A stretch of 64,000 nt of DNA. Origin: Oscillatoriales cyanobacterium (lineage in GTDB: Bacteria > Cyanobacteriota > Cyanobacteriia > Cyanobacteriales > Microcoleaceae). The number at the start of each line of letters is the position of its first letter. Positions within the stretch are counted from its first letter, which is position 1. A model generated the notes under the pieces. That model was given only the letters and a program-made list of their open reading frames with translations. It was not told the origin of the DNA and did not search any database. The translations under genes and the position numbers were made by a program. The DNA lies in assembly GCA_004292955.1 (NCBI GenBank), contig RDXX01000043.1, positions 1-64,000 of the forward strand, written 5' to 3'. Positions 62,622 to 64,000 of the stretch are shown here, piece after piece.

Positions 62622-63302
62622 ATGAAGACAGAAGCTTTCAGTGAGCTGTTCCCTCTATTTAAGGGTGCTAACCCAGAAACCTTGGGAGGGCTGCTATCAA
62701 ATGCCGTTAAGCATGAGTATCCCCCAGGCCGAGCTGTGCTGATGGAGGATTCTTGGGGTAACGCGATTTATTTTGTGGTGTCCGGCTGGGTCAAAGTCCG
62801 GCACCTGTCAAACGATCGAGCTGTATCAATGGCTATTTTAGGACGGGGAGCTTTCTTCGGCGAAATGGCCATTCTTGATGAATCTCCCCGATCGAATGAC
62901 GTACTTGCTCTATCGCCCGTGCGGCTGATCAGTGTCACGGCTCAGCGATTTATCCAAACCCTGTTTAAAGATCCGCAATTGCATCACCGGATGCTGCAAC
63001 TGATGGTGCGGCGCCTGCGCCAAACCAATCTCCGCTCTCAACTCCAGAACCGCCAGCCAGCGGTTAAACTAGCAAATACTTTAGTTGAGCTGGGAGAAAA
63101 CTACGGTCAGAAAACTGCTGAGGGCAGAGATATCTTCAATATCCCTTATGAAGATTTAGCTGACGTGACAGGTATCGCCCTAGATGAAACCAGCAAAATT
63201 ATGGAAAAACTAGATAGTAAAGGCTGGATCAAAATCGATCCAGAGCACCAAACTATCCATTTGATCAACCTCAAGCACTTGATGAATTTGGCAAGTCAAT
63301 GA
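62622..63302 (+). CDS. Crp/Fnr-family transcriptional regulator
   Basis: The 226-residue protein has an N-terminal cyclic-nucleotide-binding-type beta roll (about 10-125; GNAIYFVVSGWVKVRHLSND and GRGAFFGEMAILDESPRSND, the phosphate-binding-cassette position). A dimerisation helix and a C-terminal helix-turn-helix (YEDLADVTGIALDETSKIM) follow. There are no cysteines typical of Fnr iron-sulfur sensing. It could bind cAMP; the receiver-cyclase at 25666 would be a source. The stop overlaps the next start (ATGA), so the two genes are coupled. Confidence 0.92.
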   Translation: MKTEAFSELFPLFKGANPETLGGLLSNAVKHEYPPGRAVLMEDSWGNAIYFVVSGWVKVRHLSNDRAVSMAILGRGAFFGEMAILDESPRSNDVLALSPVRLISVTAQRFIQTLFKDPQLHHRMLQLMVRRLRQTNLRSQLQNRQPAVKLANTLVELGENYGQKTAEGRDIFNIPYEDLADVTGIALDETSKIMEKLDSKGWIKIDPEHQTIHLINLKHLMNLASQ

Positions 63303-64000
63303 CCGATGTCACTTATGAGGATACCTCGTCCGCTGCCGATCGCGCGATCGGACAACTAACAGCACCGACCATTCACTATTCGGTGGCGATGCCCAATCCT
63401 GAATCCCACCTGTTTGAAGTGACTTTGCGCGTGCAGGGTTGGTCGGAGCCGGTGCTGGATTTAAAAATGCCTGTCTGGACTCCCGGTTCTTACTTGGTTC
63501 GAGAGTACGCCCGCCACCTGCAAGATTTTCGATCGCTAGGAGGCGATCGAGCTTTACTTTGGCGCAAGATTAGCAAAAATCACTGGCAAATCGAGACAAA
63601 TTCAGTGTCAGATGTCACGGTTTGCTACCGGATTTTTGCCAACGAACTGACAGTACGAACCAATCATTTAGACTCGACTCACGGTTATTTTAATCCAGCG
63701 GCTCTGTGCTTTTTCTTGCCCGGTTTTGAGCGCAACTGCTATACGGTGACAGTGGTGCCACCGCAGCCGGAATGGCGCACAGTTACTACTTTGCCGCCTG
63801 TTTCTGGGGAAGATTTTACTTTCGCTGCTGCGGATTTTGACACCCTTGTCGATAGTCCTTTTGAGATTGGCTGTCACGAGTCCTACGATTTTGAAGTGAT
63901 GGGAAAACCCCATCAGCTTGTAGTTTGGGGACAAGGCAATTTAGAACCAGAACGGGCAATTCAAGATATCAAGAAAGTCATTGAGGTAGAAGCAGAAATG
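63299..64000 (+). CDS. M61-family glycyl aminopeptidase, N-terminal part (runs off the window)
   Basis: The start ATG overlaps the Crp gene stop (ATGA). The visible 234 residues have the M61 N-terminal beta domain: IHYSVAMPNPESHLFEVTLR, LDLKMPVWTPGSYLVREYAR, the FANELTVRTNHLDSTHGYFN block and PFEIGCHESYDFEVMGKPHQ. Zinc motif and PDZ domain should lie beyond 64000. Translational coupling with the Crp regulator suggests a shared transcript. Confidence 0.85.
   Translation, partial: MTDVTYEDTSSAADRAIGQLTAPTIHYSVAMPNPESHLFEVTLRVQGWSEPVLDLKMPVWTPGSYLVREYARHLQDFRSLGGDRALLWRKISKNHWQIETNSVSDVTVCYRIFANELTVRTNHLDSTHGYFNPAALCFFLPGFERNCYTVTVVPPQPEWRTVTTLPPVSGEDFTFAAADFDTLVDSPFEIGCHESYDFEVMGKPHQLVVWGQGNLEPERAIQDIKKVIEVEAEM

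Overview
The window is a stretch of chromosome from a filamentous cyanobacterium, most likely an Oscillatoria/Microcoleus-type member of the Oscillatoriales (genus is inference). Direct signs are the very frequent HIP1-like GCGATCGC/CGATCG motifs, many heptanucleotide tandem repeats (STRRs), and cyanobacterial gene families: the cyanobacterial glutamate-cysteine ligase, the Mo-nitrogenase C-terminal-like small protein, SOUL, Rpn and Uma2 proteins, and large multidomain phosphorelay proteins. Gene density is moderate. Intergenic spaces are unusually full of palindromic elements and tandem repeats.

Layout: 0-8.6 kb holds a Pmp3-like membrane peptide, a spermidine/thermospermine synthase-like aminopropyltransferase, a solute-binding lipoprotein next to a HAMP-PAS sensor kinase, and the primosomal helicase PriA. 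At 8.8-10.9 kb lies the most distinctive locus: a 72-residue precursor-like peptide followed by an MvdC/MvdD-type ATP-grasp ligase, i.e. a candidate graspetide (omega-ester peptide) cluster without a canonical microviridin core, with a divergent orphan HTH protein beside it. At 11-19 kb are gltD, two DUF202 paralogues, a receiver-EAL phosphodiesterase, a SOUL protein, a YjbQ-family protein and a glycosyltransferase.

19-35 kb is a chemosensory island. On the minus strand are CheB, a pseudo-receiver/CheC fusion, a soluble poly-HAMP chemoreceptor, CheC, CheY, a receiver-adenylate cyclase and a large hybrid kinase; on the plus strand are CheA, CheW and CheR. Receptor, kinase, adaptor, methyltransferase, methylesterase, response regulator and phosphatase are therefore all present, and second-messenger genes (the cyclase here, the EAL protein nearby) may link the pathway to cAMP and c-di-GMP. 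The output (gliding, pili or development) cannot be read from sequence.

35-64 kb is mainly housekeeping and accessory: a membrane-anchored serine hydrolase, a Yip1 protein, ClpC, a HigBA toxin-antitoxin pair, two tandem ribbon-helix-helix proteins, a Uma2 nuclease-like protein, a 1345-residue membrane protein, two peroxiredoxin-like proteins, a tRNA-CAU gene with odd stem mismatches, a LysM-M23 peptidase, TrmL, GshA, a decayed AI-2E-type transporter, an HD protein, an Rpn nuclease-like protein, a GH13-CBM20 amylase, a CysQ-like phosphatase, a Crp-family regulator and the start of an M61 peptidase.

Two families of about 115-124 bp palindromic elements were found, five copies in all. Their ends are related (GGGTGCATCTGG and GGGAGCATCTCAG), and four of the five copies are flanked by perfect 8-bp direct repeats. 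They look like MITEs mobilised in trans by one transposase family. Two sit inside other palindromic elements, giving nested structures.
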